A model generated the notes under the pieces. It saw only the letters and a list, made by a program, of their open reading frames with translations, was not told the origin of the DNA and ran no database searches. 64,000 nucleotides of DNA, from contig NZ_JAMTCO010000006.1 in assembly GCF_024171925.1 (NCBI RefSeq), positions 186,001-250,000 of the forward strand. Direction: 5' to 3'. Positions 8,901 to 17,979 of this stretch are shown here, piece after piece (the stretch's first letter is position 1; every line of letters starts with the position of its first letter). The DNA is from Actinokineospora diospyrosa (GTDB lineage: Bacteria; Actinomycetota; Actinomycetes; Mycobacteriales; Pseudonocardiaceae). The translations under genes and the position numbers were made by a program.

Positions 8901-10498
8901 GCGGGGATCGGTTCGCGCAAGATCAGCTCGGCGACGACCGGATGCCCTGTGTGCCGCCCCACGTGCAGCGCACACTCCAACACCGCGGCGGCTGGCAAGA
9001 TCGGCGCGCCCGCCACCTGGTGCTCAGCCAGCCACGGGTGCGCCCACAACGACGCGGTGAACACGACCTCCCCGGTCGCACCCTCCGTCGCGACGCCCAG
9101 CAGCGGATGGCCGCGAGCCGCGAGCGGGGCGTGGTCGGGCAGCCAGTAACGAGTACGAGTGCCGTTCTCCTCCGGCGGCTCCGCTGGCCACGCCGCGTCG
9201 CCCTGCTCCAGCACGACATGCGCATTGGTACCGCTGATCCCGAACGCCGAAACGCCTGCCCGGCGCGGCCGCCCGCGGTCGGGCCAGGGCACGTTGTCGC
9301 GCAACACCTCCACACGGCCCGCCGCCCAGTCCACCTCGTCGCACACGTCCCGCACGTGCAAGGACCGCGGCAGCACGCCGTGCGCCATCGCGGCGATCAC
9401 CTTGATCATCCCGGCGGCCCCCGCGGCGGCCCCGGAGTGGCCGATGTTGGACTTCACCGACCCCAGCCACAGCGGCCCCGTCCGGTCACGCCCGTACGCG
9501 GCCACCACCGCCCGACCCTCGATCTGGTCACCCACCGGCGTCCCGGTGCCGTGCGCCTCGACCAGGTCGACCTCGTCGGGTGCGAGCCGGGCCTGGGCCA
9601 GGGCGCGGCGGATGACGCGTACCTGGGCCGGACCGCTCGGCGTGCGCAGCCCCTCGGTCGCGCCGTCGGAGTTCACCGCGCTACCCCGCACGATGGCCAG
9701 CACCCGGTCGCCGTTGCGCCGAGCATCGGTCAACCGCCGGAGCACCAACACGCCCGCGCCCTCAGCCCACACCGTGCCGTCGGCGCGGCTGTCGAACGCC
9801 TTGCACCGGCTGTCCGGGGCCAAACCGCGCAGCTGCGCGAAATCGACGATCGCGCCCGGCGTGCACATCGCGCTCACCCCACCGGCCAGGGCCAGGTCCG
9901 ACTCGCCCGCGCGCAGCGACTGGCACGCCAGGTGCAGCGCGACCAGCGACGACGAACACGCGGTGTCCACGGTCAACGCGGGGCCGGTCAGGCCGAGGGT
10001 GTAGGCGACGCGCCCGGACAGCACGCTGCTCACGCTGCCGGTGATCCGCTTGCCCCGCACCGATTCCGGGCTCAGGTGCAGCGGCATCCCGTAGTCCTGG
10101 TAGGCGACGCCGGTGAACACGCCGGTCTCGCTGCCGTGCAGCGACCGGGGAGCGATGCCCGCGTGCCTCAGCGCCGACCAGGTGACCTCCAGCAGGAGCC
10201 GCTGCTGCGGTTCCATCGCCAACGCCTCGCGCGGGCTGATGTCGAACCGGTCGGCGTCGAACAGCGGCAGGTCGTAGAGGAACCCGGCCTCGCTGGTGTA
10301 GGTGCGGCCCACGCGGCGGGGACGCGGGTCGTGCAGCCCGGCGAGGTCCCAGCCGCGGTCGCGGGGGAATGGGCCGATGCCGTCGCCGCCGGAGACCACC
10401 AGCGACCACAGGCGGGTCGCCGAGGTGGCGCCGCCGGGGTAGCGGCAGCCGACGCCGATCACCGCGACCGGGTCGACGTGCGGGGTTTCGGTGTCCAC
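5963..10498 (-). CDS. type I polyketide synthase KS-DH-ER-KR-ACP, lacking an AT domain
   Basis: A 1511-residue single-module PKS that would condense and fully reduce one extender unit. KS is 9-430 with Cys181 (DTACSSS), His316 (EAHGTGT) and His354 (SNIGH). DH is about 463-700 with His493 in HQVAGAPILP and Asp644 in HPALLDAALH. ER is about 890-1180 with the NADPH loop HAAAGGVGQ (1022-1030). KR is about 1188-1360 with GGTGALG, catalytic Ser1318 and Tyr1331 (YAAANA). ACP Ser1457 lies in LGFDSL. KS runs directly into DH: after NAHVVLEQ only about 20 residues precede TRTRYWL, the sequence normally found just after an AT. The AT therefore appears excised and loading must occur in trans. The KR carries RDD in place of the B-type LDD motif. 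The start is GTG 10498. Confidence 0.93.
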   Translation of the reverse strand: MDTETPHVDPVAVIGVGCRYPGGATSATRLWSLVVSGGDGIGPFPRDRGWDLAGLHDPRPRRVGRTYTSEAGFLYDLPLFDADRFDISPREALAMEPQQRLLLEVTWSALRHAGIAPRSLHGSETGVFTGVAYQDYGMPLHLSPESVRGKRITGSVSSVLSGRVAYTLGLTGPALTVDTACSSSLVALHLACQSLRAGESDLALAGGVSAMCTPGAIVDFAQLRGLAPDSRCKAFDSRADGTVWAEGAGVLVLRRLTDARRNGDRVLAIVRGSAVNSDGATEGLRTPSGPAQVRVIRRALAQARLAPDEVDLVEAHGTGTPVGDQIEGRAVVAAYGRDRTGPLWLGSVKSNIGHSGAAAGAAGMIKVIAAMAHGVLPRSLHVRDVCDEVDWAAGRVEVLRDNVPWPDRGRPRRAGVSAFGISGTNAHVVLEQGDAAWPAEPPEENGTRTRYWLPDHAPLAARGHPLLGVATEGATGEVVFTASLWAHPWLAEHQVAGAPILPAAAVLECALHVGRHTGHPVVAELILREPIPADWEIRLTSGPLSADSRELRVEARGDGSQWTLRATGVLSADSPVEAPWVVEWPPRGRPIDLDRLYRGLDDRGYHYGPAWRALRRAWHGADGFLYAETSVGEKDFGVHPALLDAALHVLGDTDLADGLPHTFTRVRCPQPGARELRVRIAVSAGVEVVAADSEGRTALVIESLSLRGSPLTLPRDSGLFRLEWAPSSPLALPGRVAAIGDSPWVGDPSVLFPDLAALAAASGPAPDLVLVERGGSTAAEAVAWALEMARAWLADSRWQRSTLVVVTRGAEADLPSAAVWGLIRSARAEHPGRFALVERAGPLDVSAVAAAAVGESVSRGDTVEVAELQPHVRRGFALPRGPWRLVPGVLGSVDDVSPWSVEELEPGPGQVEIEVRAAGVNFRDVLLALGSYPEPGLLGAEAAGVVRRVGPGVSGLAAGDRVFGLVPGAFGPRAVTDRRFLAPIPRGWSFATAASVPVAYLTAWHGLFDLGGLRAGETVVVHAAAGGVGQAAVRLALQAGARVLATASPDKQALVLSLGVEAVASSRDRGFVEQFGSADLVLNCLTGPLLDASIELLSPGGRLIDLGKLDMRDPTQVARSSGVTYRAFDLVESAGPDRIAELLADAGRFEPPAPGVWDIRDVAVPLRWMRAGTHTGKLVLTVPADRRGTVLITGGTGALGGLLARHLVREHGVRDLVLLSRHARADDPLVEELRALGADVVVRACDVADRAALSAVIDEIGDALTGVVHAAGERDDGTVASLTAEQVERVLRPKVVGAWNLHELTAKADLDLFVLFSSAAGVLGAAGQGNYAAANAYLDALARHRRALGLPATSLAWGVWAHRGAMTADLDSADIARIARSGVAPLSTADALALFDEALGDPEPVLVPLRRVVAPPPEPVVEGVLALVRREVATVLGHRDAYAVDLTRPFRDLGFDSLSAVELRNRLSAATGRPLPPTLVFDHDSPAALARYLDTAPAPADVTSGWDYPVP

Positions 10499-10550
10499 CA
10501 GCCGACCATAAGCCGCCCTCGCGACAAATGGCCACCCCCATACCCGCCAT

Positions 10551-10577
10551 GACGTTATAAGAAATAGCTATAACGTC
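10551..10577. promoter_or_regulatory. 9-bp perfect inverted repeat in the divergent PKS/sulfation promoter region
   Basis: GACGTTATA (10551-10559) and TATAACGTC (10569-10577) form perfect 9-bp arms around a 9-base spacer. They lie in the only AT-rich stretch (about 10550-10600) between the divergent PKS and arylsulfotransferase genes. The 18-base centre-to-centre spacing fits a dimeric regulator. SARPs prefer direct repeats, so this may be the site of another regulator, or overlap -10 elements of the two promoters. Confidence 0.55.
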
Positions 10578-10689
10578 TGCTGTTAATGTATTCCGGTAAT
10601 GTCCCAACCTTGGTCTCGACCGGCGAATGTGCCATCCTGGCTGGGATTCCGTGTCAACGGTGGCGCCCCCGGCGGCCACCCCCGGCCGT

Positions 10690-12195
10690 ATGGATGTCGG
10701 AATGCCCCAGTTGAGAGAATTCACAAACGTCCCCTCGTGTTCACGGTTCTCCCGAGTGGCGGGCGGCATTTTCGCCGTTATCGTCGTCGCTTTCTCGGGT
10801 ATGCCAGCCGCCGACGCGGCCCCCGCGGCCGCGCAGGCGGTGACGCGCTACCTGTCGCGCCCCGACCTGGTGCCCCCCGCGATCACCGTGACCACCGCCG
10901 CCGCGCCCACCGCGCCCGGCGCCATCCTGCTGACCCCCAAGAACGCCGTCGACGAGCAGATGGGCCCGTTGCTGGTCGACGACACCGGCAGCCCCATCTG
11001 GTTCGCCCCGCGCGGTGACAAGACGCGGCTGGTGATGAACGCGCAAGCGCAGACCTACCGGGGCAAACCGGTGCTGGTCTGGTGGGAGGGCTCGTTCGTC
11101 CCGCTGGGCTGGGGGCAGGGCAGCGCGACCATCGTCGACCAGAACTACCGCACCGTCGCCCAGGTCGGCGCCGACCGCGGCGTGGACCTGCACGCCATCC
11201 GGATCACCCCGCAGAACACCATGATCGTCGTCACCTACCGCACCACCACCGCGGTCCCCGGGCAGGTCACCATGCGACCGGTGGTGGAGAACGTGCTGCG
11301 CGAGATCGACATCGCCACCGGCGCGGTCCTGATGACCTGGTCGAGCCTCGAGCACATCCCGGTGTCGGAGTCCTACCTGCGCTCCAACGACATCGTCGCC
11401 TGGGACTACCTGCACATCAACGCCGTCGACCTGGACACCGCGGGCAACATCGTGGTCAGCGGCCGCAACACCCACACCGTCTACACCCTCGAGCGCGGCA
11501 CCGGCCGGGTCCTGTCCCGCCTGGGCGGCAAGCGCTCCGACTACGCGATGCCCCCGGACGCGGTGTTCGCCTGGCAGCACAACGTGCGCGCGCTGCCCAA
11601 CGGCGACATCAGCATGTTCGACAACGAGCAGGGCGCCACCTTCCCCCCGACACCGCCGACCCGACCGATGTCCCGGGCGATCGTCCTGCACCTGGACAAC
11701 ACCGCCCGCACCGCGACCATGACCCGGTCGCTGAGCACCCCGGACGGCCTCGGCACCGGCGCCCAGGGCAGCAACCAGGTCCTGCCCGACGGGCACGTCT
11801 TCGTCAGCTGGGGCGACCGCGGCCGGTTCAGCGAGTTCGACGCCACCGGCGCGATGATCTACGACGCGCACTTCACCGCCCCCACCATCGACACCTACGT
11901 GGCCAACCGGGTCGACTGGCACGCCACCCCCACCGAACCCCCCGCCGTCTTCGCCCGCCGCGCACCCGACGGGGGCCTCACCGCCTATGCCAGCTGGAAC
12001 GGCGCCACCGAGGTCCGCCGCTGGCAGGTGCTCGCCGGACCCGACAAGGCGCACCTCAAAGTGGTCGGCGAGACGGCGCGCTCCGGGTTCGAGACCGTGC
12101 TGAGCTCGTCGAGCACCGCCGGGTACGCCGCCGTGCGCGCGCTGTCGGCGACCGGCGCGACCCTCGGGACCTCACCCGTGGTGCGTGTCGGATGA
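10690..12195 (+). CDS. secreted arylsulfotransferase-like (ASST family) beta-propeller protein
   Basis: Begins with a Sec-type signal: charged region, hydrophobic core GGIFAVIVVAFSG, then cleavage near ADA/AP. The body resembles actinobacterial ASST-family propellers, with repeated strands such as GAILLTPKN, WDYLHINAVDLDTAGNIVVSGRN and FAWQHNVRALPNGDISMFDN, whose WDYLHIN and WQHN His residues are typical of the family. Known ASSTs move sulfate between phenolic donors and acceptors without PAPS; whether this one does is not shown. Its stop overlaps the next ATG (ATGA 12192-12195), tying it to the PAPS genes. Start ATG 10690 is tentative; ATG 10702 gives the same signal peptide. It faces the AT-less PKS across a shared promoter region. 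Confidence 0.72.
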   Translation: MDVGMPQLREFTNVPSCSRFSRVAGGIFAVIVVAFSGMPAADAAPAAAQAVTRYLSRPDLVPPAITVTTAAAPTAPGAILLTPKNAVDEQMGPLLVDDTGSPIWFAPRGDKTRLVMNAQAQTYRGKPVLVWWEGSFVPLGWGQGSATIVDQNYRTVAQVGADRGVDLHAIRITPQNTMIVVTYRTTTAVPGQVTMRPVVENVLREIDIATGAVLMTWSSLEHIPVSESYLRSNDIVAWDYLHINAVDLDTAGNIVVSGRNTHTVYTLERGTGRVLSRLGGKRSDYAMPPDAVFAWQHNVRALPNGDISMFDNEQGATFPPTPPTRPMSRAIVLHLDNTARTATMTRSLSTPDGLGTGAQGSNQVLPDGHVFVSWGDRGRFSEFDATGAMIYDAHFTAPTIDTYVANRVDWHATPTEPPAVFARRAPDGGLTAYASWNGATEVRRWQVLAGPDKAHLKVVGETARSGFETVLSSSSTAGYAAVRALSATGATLGTSPVVRVG

Positions 12196-13466
12196 GCGCC
12201 CCCGGGACCGTCATCTGGCTCACCGGCCTCTCCGGCGCCGGGAAGTCGACCATCGCCCGGCTGCTCGCCGCCGAACTCGACCGCGCGGGCACCCCCACCG
12301 AGGTCCTCGACGGCGACGAGGTCCGCGCCGCCCTGTCGACCGAACTCGGCTTCGCCAAACGCGACCGCGACACCCAGGTCCGCCGGGTCGGCTACCTGGC
12401 CAAGCTGCTCGCCCGGCACGGCGTCACCGTCATCGTCGCGCTCATCTCGCCGTACCGGGAAGCGCGCGACGCGGTGCGGGCCAGCCTCGGACCGTTCCTG
12501 GAGGTCCACATCCGGGCGCCGCTGGACGAACTCATCAACCGCGACCCCAAGGGCCTCTATAGGCGGGCGCTCGCGGGTGAGATCAGCGGGTTCACTGGCA
12601 TCAGCGACCCCTACGAGCCACCGCTGCACCCGGAACTGGTCATCGACACCGACCTGTGCGATCCAGACACCGCCACCGCACGGATCCTCGCGCTGCTGCA
12701 GCGATCCGCGGACACCGGGAGCGACCACATCCTCGCGGGCGACCTCGCGGCCGCCGCGGGGAAGCGGCTGCTCGACCTGCGCGCCGAACAGGGCTTCGAC
12801 GCCCCGGACGACCTACGCGAAGCGGGGGACAAGCAGGCGCACGCCTTCCTCGCCGACCGCATCGCCGAACACCGCCCAGGTGACCAGCTCCGCTCCGAGG
12901 AATCCCCAGGCGATGGCACCGGTTCCCGGCTATGGATCGTCGACCCGTTGGACGGCACCCGCGAGTTCGGCGAGCCCGATCGCAGCGACTGGGCTGTGCA
13001 CGTAGCGCTATGGCGCGACGGCAAGCTCGCCGCGGGCGCGGTAGCCCTACCAGCTCGCGACCTGCTGCTGACTACCCGCGACGCGGTAGCCCGACCCCGC
13101 TCACCTGGCCGGTTCCGGATCGCGGTCAGCCGCACCAGGCCACCTGCGCTCGCCGAGGCACTGGCGGCCGAGCTGGACGGGGACCTGGTCCCGATGGGGT
13201 CCGCGGGCGTCAAGATCGTCTCGGTCCTGCTCGGCGACACCGACCTCTACGTGCACGGCGGCGGCCAGCACGAGTGGGACTCCGCCGCCCCGGTCGCGGT
13301 CGCCACCGCCGCCGGGCTGCACGCCAGCAGGCTCGACGGCTCCGCCCTGGTCTACGGGCGCCCGGACGCCTGGCTGCCGGACCTGCTGGTGTGCAGGCCC
13401 GACGACGCCGACCGGGTCCTCGCCGCCGTCCGCGCGGTGTCCGCTCTCGAAGAGGAGAAGGCATGA
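12192..13466 (+). CDS. fused adenylylsulfate kinase (CysC) and 3'-phosphoadenosine phosphatase (CysQ-like)
   Basis: A bifunctional 424-residue protein for activated sulfate. Residues about 1-178 are an APS kinase with P-loop GLSGAGKST (12-20), VLDGDEVR, and FAKRDRDTQVRRV, where most CysC have GFSxxDR; it would make PAPS from APS. Residues about 195-420 are a CysQ/inositol-monophosphatase-type phosphatase with WIVDPLDGTREF (from 248) and QHEWDSAAP (about 359), the metal-binding motifs; it would hydrolyse PAP, the inhibitory product of sulfotransferases. Putting supply and by-product removal in one chain next to a sulfotransferase argues for a dedicated sulfation cassette rather than cysteine assimilation. 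It overlaps both neighbours by 4 bases (ATGA). No APS-forming CysDN is visible, so APS must come from elsewhere. Confidence 0.9.
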   Translation: MSAPGTVIWLTGLSGAGKSTIARLLAAELDRAGTPTEVLDGDEVRAALSTELGFAKRDRDTQVRRVGYLAKLLARHGVTVIVALISPYREARDAVRASLGPFLEVHIRAPLDELINRDPKGLYRRALAGEISGFTGISDPYEPPLHPELVIDTDLCDPDTATARILALLQRSADTGSDHILAGDLAAAAGKRLLDLRAEQGFDAPDDLREAGDKQAHAFLADRIAEHRPGDQLRSEESPGDGTGSRLWIVDPLDGTREFGEPDRSDWAVHVALWRDGKLAAGAVALPARDLLLTTRDAVARPRSPGRFRIAVSRTRPPALAEALAAELDGDLVPMGSAGVKIVSVLLGDTDLYVHGGGQHEWDSAAPVAVATAAGLHASRLDGSALVYGRPDAWLPDLLVCRPDDADRVLAAVRAVSALEEEKA

Positions 13467-14098
13467 AGGTCATCGGCGCCGGATTGGGCCGCACGGGCAC
13501 CGCCTCGGTGAAGGCCGCCCTGGAACAGCTGGGCCTCGGCCCGTGCTACCACATGTTCGAGGTCACCGCGCGCCCCGAGCACGGCGAGCAGTGGCTGGCC
13601 GCGCTGGCGGGCGACCCGGTGGACTGGGAGCGGTTGTTCACCGGCTTCGGCTCCACGATGGACTGGCCGGGCTGCTCGTTCTGGCCCGAGCTGATCAAGG
13701 AGTACCCCGACGCCAAGGTCGTGCTGACCGTGCGCGACCCGGACGGCTGGTACGCCAGCATGGCGCGCACGTTGCTGCCGGTGTGGCGGATCGCGGCGGA
13801 CCCGGCGCGGGCCGGGGTCGCGGGCTACGAGTGGTACGGCCGCCTGGTCACCGCCATCGCCCAGCACTCGTTCGCGGGCCGGACCGATGACCGCGACCAC
13901 ATGCTCGCCGCGTTCGAGGCGCACAACGCCGCCGTGCGCGCGGGCGTCCCGGCCGACCGGTTGCTCGTCTACGCGGTCGGCCAGGGCTGGGAGCCGCTGT
14001 GCGGGTTCCTCGGCGTCCCGGTGCCGGACGAGCCGTTCCCGCACCTCAACGACACCGCCTCGTTCCAGTCCATGGTCGAGCGGATGCTCACGGCCTGA
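13463..14098 (+). CDS. PAPS-dependent sulfotransferase family protein
   Basis: A 211-residue enzyme expected to transfer sulfate from PAPS to a hydroxyl of the locus product. The N-terminal [17 protein letters not shown] is the 5'-phosphosulfate loop. [15 protein letters not shown] contains the Arg/Ser-type 3'-phosphate-binding segment. The overall pattern ([10 protein letters not shown], a [11 protein letters not shown] stretch and the C-terminal [22 protein letters not shown]) matches the compact sulfotransferase family common in actinomycetes and fungi. ATG 13463 overlaps the CysC-CysQ stop. The following PKS starts 15 bases after its stop, so sulfation and chain assembly are co-transcribed. 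The natural acceptor is unknown. Confidence 0.87.
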   Translation: MKVIGAGLGRTGTASVKAALEQLGLGPCYHMFEVTARPEHGEQWLAALAGDPVDWERLFTGFGSTMDWPGCSFWPELIKEYPDAKVVLTVRDPDGWYASMARTLLPVWRIAADPARAGVAGYEWYGRLVTAIAQHSFAGRTDDRDHMLAAFEAHNAAVRAGVPADRLLVYAVGQGWEPLCGFLGVPVPDEPFPHLNDTASFQSMVERMLTA

Positions 14099-14112
14099 TC
14101 AGGGGAGGCACC

Positions 14113-17100
14113 GTGCAAGACCCGATCGCGGTCGTGGGTGTCGGCTGCCGGTTCGCCGGTGGCGTCGCCTCGGCCGAACAGCTGTGGGAGGTCGTCGCCG
14201 CGGGCGCCGACCTGGTCACCGGGCCGCCGACCGATCGCGGCTGGGACCTCACCGGGGTCACCGGCGGCGGCGGGTTCCTGCGGCACGCGCTGGACTTCGA
14301 CGCCGGGCTGTTCGGGGTGAGCCCGCGAGCCGCGCTGGGCATGGACCCGCAGCAGCGGGTGCTGCTGGAGGTGTGCTGGTCGGCGTTCGAGGACGCCGGG
14401 ATCGCCCCCGGTGGGCGGGTCGGGGTGTTCGTCGGCGTGGCCCACCACGACCACGCGACCCGGCTGCGCGAGGTGCCACCCGAGATCGCCGGGCACCTGG
14501 GGCTGGGCAGCGCCACCAGCGTGCTGTCCGGCCGGATCGCGCACACCTTCGGGCTCACCGGACCCGCGCTGACCATCGACACGGCGTGCTCGTCGTCGCT
14601 GGTGGCGCTGCACCTGGCCGTGCGGTCGCTGCGGGACGGGGAGTCGGAGTTGGCGTTGGCGGGCGGGGTGACCGTGATGTCGACGCCGACGACGTTCACC
14701 GAGTTCGCCCGCTTGGGCGCACTGTCGGCCGACGGTCGGTGCCGTGCCTTCGGTGCAGGGGCAGACGGCTTCGGCCCGTCGGAGGGGGCGGGTGTGCTGG
14801 TGCTGGAGCGGTTATCCAGAGCCAGACGCCTCGGACACCGCGTGTACGCGCTCGTGCGCGGCAGTGCGGTCAACTCCGACGGGGCCTCTGGCTGGCTCAC
14901 CGCTCCCGACACCGCCGCGCAGACCGCGGTGATCACTTCCGCGCTGGCCGACGCGGGCCTCGTACCGTCCGATGTGGATGCTGTGGAGGCGCATGGCACC
15001 GGGACCAAGTTGGGCGACCCGGTGGAAGCGCGAGCGTTGGTCGCCGCCTACGGCGCGGACCGGGACCGGCCGTTGTGGCTGGGCTCGGTGAAGTCGAACA
15101 TCGGTCACACCCAGGCCGCGGCGGGAGTCGCTGGCGTGATCAAGGCGGTCACCGCACTGCGTCGGGGCGTGCTGCCACGCACCCTGCACGTCGACGACCT
15201 GTGCGACGGGGTGGAGTGGGGGCCGGTTGCGGTGCTGCGGCAGTCGCTGGCCTGGCCCGACACCGGACGTCCGCGTCGCATCGGTGTGTCGGCGTTCGGG
15301 ATCAGCGGGACCAACGCGCATGTTCTGTTGGAGCAGGCGCCACCGCCCGGATCACGCGCGGCCTCAGCGGATCCCGGGTTGGGGTTGGTGGGGTCGACGG
15401 TTCCACTGTTGGTGTCCGCGGCGTCCGCTGCCTCCTTGCGCGAGCGTGCCGGACAGCTCGCGGAAAGCTTGTCCAGCGTTGGCGGTTGTGCGGTCTCGTT
15501 GGCGCGCGGGGTGACGCTGGGCCATCGCGCGGTCGTACTCGCGGACTCGACGGGGTCCGCTGTGGACGGACTGCAGTCGTTGGCTGGTCCGGGCGTGGTA
15601 CTAGGGCCTGGGGATGTGGGTCGCAGCGGCGCCGGGGCCGTGTTGGTGTTCGGCGGCCAAGGCTCGGAGTGGGTCGGCATGGGGGAGGAGCTGCTCGGCG
15701 CTTCCCGGGTGTTCGCCGACCGGATGGCCGAGTGCGCTGAGGAACTGTCACACCTGGTCGACTGGGACGTTCGCGACGTGCTGTCGGATCCCGCCGCCTT
15801 GCGTCGAGTGGATGTCGTGCAACCGACGCTGTTCGCCGTGATGGTCTCGCTGGCCGCGTTGTGGCAGGCATGCGGGGTGCGAGTGGATGCGGTTGCCGGG
15901 CAGTCACAGGGTGAGGTGGCCGCCGCTTGTGTGGCGGGAGCGTTGTCCTTGGCGGACGCGGCGCGGGTCGTGGTGGCGCGGTCGCGTCTGGTCGCGGGAC
16001 TCTCCGGTGGCGCCATGGCGTGGGTGCATGCGCCGTGGGCTTGGGTGCACGCCTCGGTCCACGAGCGGGACTGCGCGCCAGATGGTTGCGCTGAGGCTGG
16101 CCTGTGGCTCGCGGCGGTCAATGCACCCGAGTCGGTGGTCGTATCCGGTGCGCCAGCGGTCATCGAGGAACTGTTGGTCCACTGTGACTTGCACGGTGTG
16201 CGCGCGGGCCGGACTCCCATCGGCTACGCATCACACAGCCCGTATGTGGAAGTCGTCGAGGACGAACTGATGAACGCCCTACGCGACATCACCCCACAGC
16301 CACACCGGATCCCCATGGTCTCCACCGTCACCGGGCAGGAAGTGGACGTCCTCGACTCGGCGTACTGGTACCGCAACCTCCGCGCCCCGGTCCGGCTCGA
16401 CCGTGCCGTGTCCGCTCTGCTCGATCGCGGCCACAGCACGTTCGTCGAGTGCAGCCCGCACCCGATCCTCACCTCGGCACTGCACCACAACCTGCACACG
16501 GCCGCAGTTGGGCGAACCGCCGTGGTGCCGAGCATTCAGCGCGACGACGGCTCGCCTTCGCGGCTGCTCGCGAACGTAGCCTCAGCACACGTCCATGGCG
16601 TCGGTGTTGACTGGTCCGTGCTACTCGCGCCACTGTCTGACGAACCCGCCCCACTACCCGGCTACCCGTTCGCCCGCACCCGGTACTGGATTCCCGCCGA
16701 ACGGCAAGCCCGAGGCTCGCTGTTGAGTCCACAGTGGCACAAGGTCACGCCGTCTCCGGCGGATGTCACTTGGCTGCAGGACCTGGTAAGCGCGAAGCCA
16801 AAGGGCTTGCTTGCCCTGGAAGTCTCATCCTACGAGACCGCCTCGGCACTGCGCGAGGTGTCGGACTTCCTGGCACGGTGGCGGACCGATCCTGGTTGGT
16901 CGAACGCCCACCCCGTGATCGTCACCCGAGGTGACTCACCCGACGAGGCCGCGTGCGCCGCCGTGTGGGGTTACGTCCGCTCGGCCCAACTAGCGCACCC
17001 GGACCGGATCCGCTTGATCCACCTCGGCTCGCGGGACCGGGTCGAGACCGTCGCGGGCACGGGATACCAACTGCAGGTCCGCCAGGATGGGGTATATGAG

Positions 17101-17958
17101 CCACGGTTGGTTCCGGTCGGGGGAACGGGGCCAAGACCGAGTCTGGGGGAGGGCACAGTCCTGATCGTGGGCGGTGGCGACGAGGTTCGCACGGTGTTCG
17201 CCCGCGCCATGGTCGAGCTCGGTGCCAAAGTCGTCCTCGTCTTGGGTGAACCGCTCGCGGATCTGGTCAGCGTGCCGTCGGTCCAGTTCGCTGACCTGGA
17301 CATCCCGAGCGCGGTCGCCGAGGCCCACCCCCTGACGGGCATCGTCTACGCCGGTGACCGCTATGACGAGGCGGAGGCGCTGCACGAGCTCGCGGGCGAT
17401 GTCGCCGTGTTCGTGCTCTCGAGCTCAGCGACCGGTGTCCTCGGTGGACCCGGCGCGGTTCCCGCTGCCGCGTTCGATGCCTTGGCCCGCCGCCGCGCCA
17501 CCCGAGGACTTCCTGCGCTGTCGTTGGCGTGGGGGCCCGACGACGACGGTCATCTCGGCGTGACGCGATTGTCCAGTGAAGACCGACAAGCGCTGGTGAT
17601 CGCGGCGCTGCGCGTCCCGGAACCGGTCCAAGTCGCCATCGAGTTGGACACCGCCGCGTTGCGGGTCTGGCCGACGGTCCCGGTCCCGCTGCGCCACCTG
17701 GTCCCGCGCGAGGCGGTCGAGGTGCGCGCGGAGAACCTGCTCGACCTGGTACTCGGGCACGTCGCGGCCGTCCTGGGACGCCGCGATCCCGTCCCCGCGG
17801 GCACGCCACTGCGGGACCTCGGCTTCGACTCCCTGACCGCGGTGGAACTGCGCAACCGCCTCAGCGTCGCGACCGGTGTCGCGCTGCCGCCAACGCTCGT
17901 GTTCGACCATCCCACTCCCGCTGCCGTGGCCGAGTGCCTCCGCGCGGAACTCGCTTAG
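14113..17958 (+). CDS. type I polyketide synthase KS-AT-KR(inactive)-ACP
   Basis: A 1281-residue PKS protein. KS spans 3-410 with Cys159, His294 and His332. AT is about 508-810 with Ser598 in GQSQG (Gln replaces the usual GHSxG His) and YASH (705-708) plus [17 protein letters not shown], which predict methylmalonyl-CoA. The post-AT linker [10 protein letters not shown] (851-860) is intact. A shrunken KR-like region (about 885-1145) has VGGGDEV instead of GGTGxxG and lacks the Tyr/Asn catalytic segment (VPAAAFDAL replaces YAAANAYLDAL), so it should not reduce. ACP Ser1240 is in LGFDSL. Start GTG 14113 follows AGGGGAGG; the frame opens further upstream but over the sulfotransferase. There is no loading module or thioesterase. 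Its AT could also serve the AT-less PKS. Confidence 0.93.
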   Translation: MQDPIAVVGVGCRFAGGVASAEQLWEVVAAGADLVTGPPTDRGWDLTGVTGGGGFLRHALDFDAGLFGVSPRAALGMDPQQRVLLEVCWSAFEDAGIAPGGRVGVFVGVAHHDHATRLREVPPEIAGHLGLGSATSVLSGRIAHTFGLTGPALTIDTACSSSLVALHLAVRSLRDGESELALAGGVTVMSTPTTFTEFARLGALSADGRCRAFGAGADGFGPSEGAGVLVLERLSRARRLGHRVYALVRGSAVNSDGASGWLTAPDTAAQTAVITSALADAGLVPSDVDAVEAHGTGTKLGDPVEARALVAAYGADRDRPLWLGSVKSNIGHTQAAAGVAGVIKAVTALRRGVLPRTLHVDDLCDGVEWGPVAVLRQSLAWPDTGRPRRIGVSAFGISGTNAHVLLEQAPPPGSRAASADPGLGLVGSTVPLLVSAASAASLRERAGQLAESLSSVGGCAVSLARGVTLGHRAVVLADSTGSAVDGLQSLAGPGVVLGPGDVGRSGAGAVLVFGGQGSEWVGMGEELLGASRVFADRMAECAEELSHLVDWDVRDVLSDPAALRRVDVVQPTLFAVMVSLAALWQACGVRVDAVAGQSQGEVAAACVAGALSLADAARVVVARSRLVAGLSGGAMAWVHAPWAWVHASVHERDCAPDGCAEAGLWLAAVNAPESVVVSGAPAVIEELLVHCDLHGVRAGRTPIGYASHSPYVEVVEDELMNALRDITPQPHRIPMVSTVTGQEVDVLDSAYWYRNLRAPVRLDRAVSALLDRGHSTFVECSPHPILTSALHHNLHTAAVGRTAVVPSIQRDDGSPSRLLANVASAHVHGVGVDWSVLLAPLSDEPAPLPGYPFARTRYWIPAERQARGSLLSPQWHKVTPSPADVTWLQDLVSAKPKGLLALEVSSYETASALREVSDFLARWRTDPGWSNAHPVIVTRGDSPDEAACAAVWGYVRSAQLAHPDRIRLIHLGSRDRVETVAGTGYQLQVRQDGVYEPRLVPVGGTGPRPSLGEGTVLIVGGGDEVRTVFARAMVELGAKVVLVLGEPLADLVSVPSVQFADLDIPSAVAEAHPLTGIVYAGDRYDEAEALHELAGDVAVFVLSSSATGVLGGPGAVPAAAFDALARRRATRGLPALSLAWGPDDDGHLGVTRLSSEDRQALVIAALRVPEPVQVAIELDTAALRVWPTVPVPLRHLVPREAVEVRAENLLDLVLGHVAAVLGRRDPVPAGTPLRDLGFDSLTAVELRNRLSVATGVALPPTLVFDHPTPAAVAECLRAELA

Positions 17959-17979
17959 TTCAAAAGGCTCGGAGGAACC

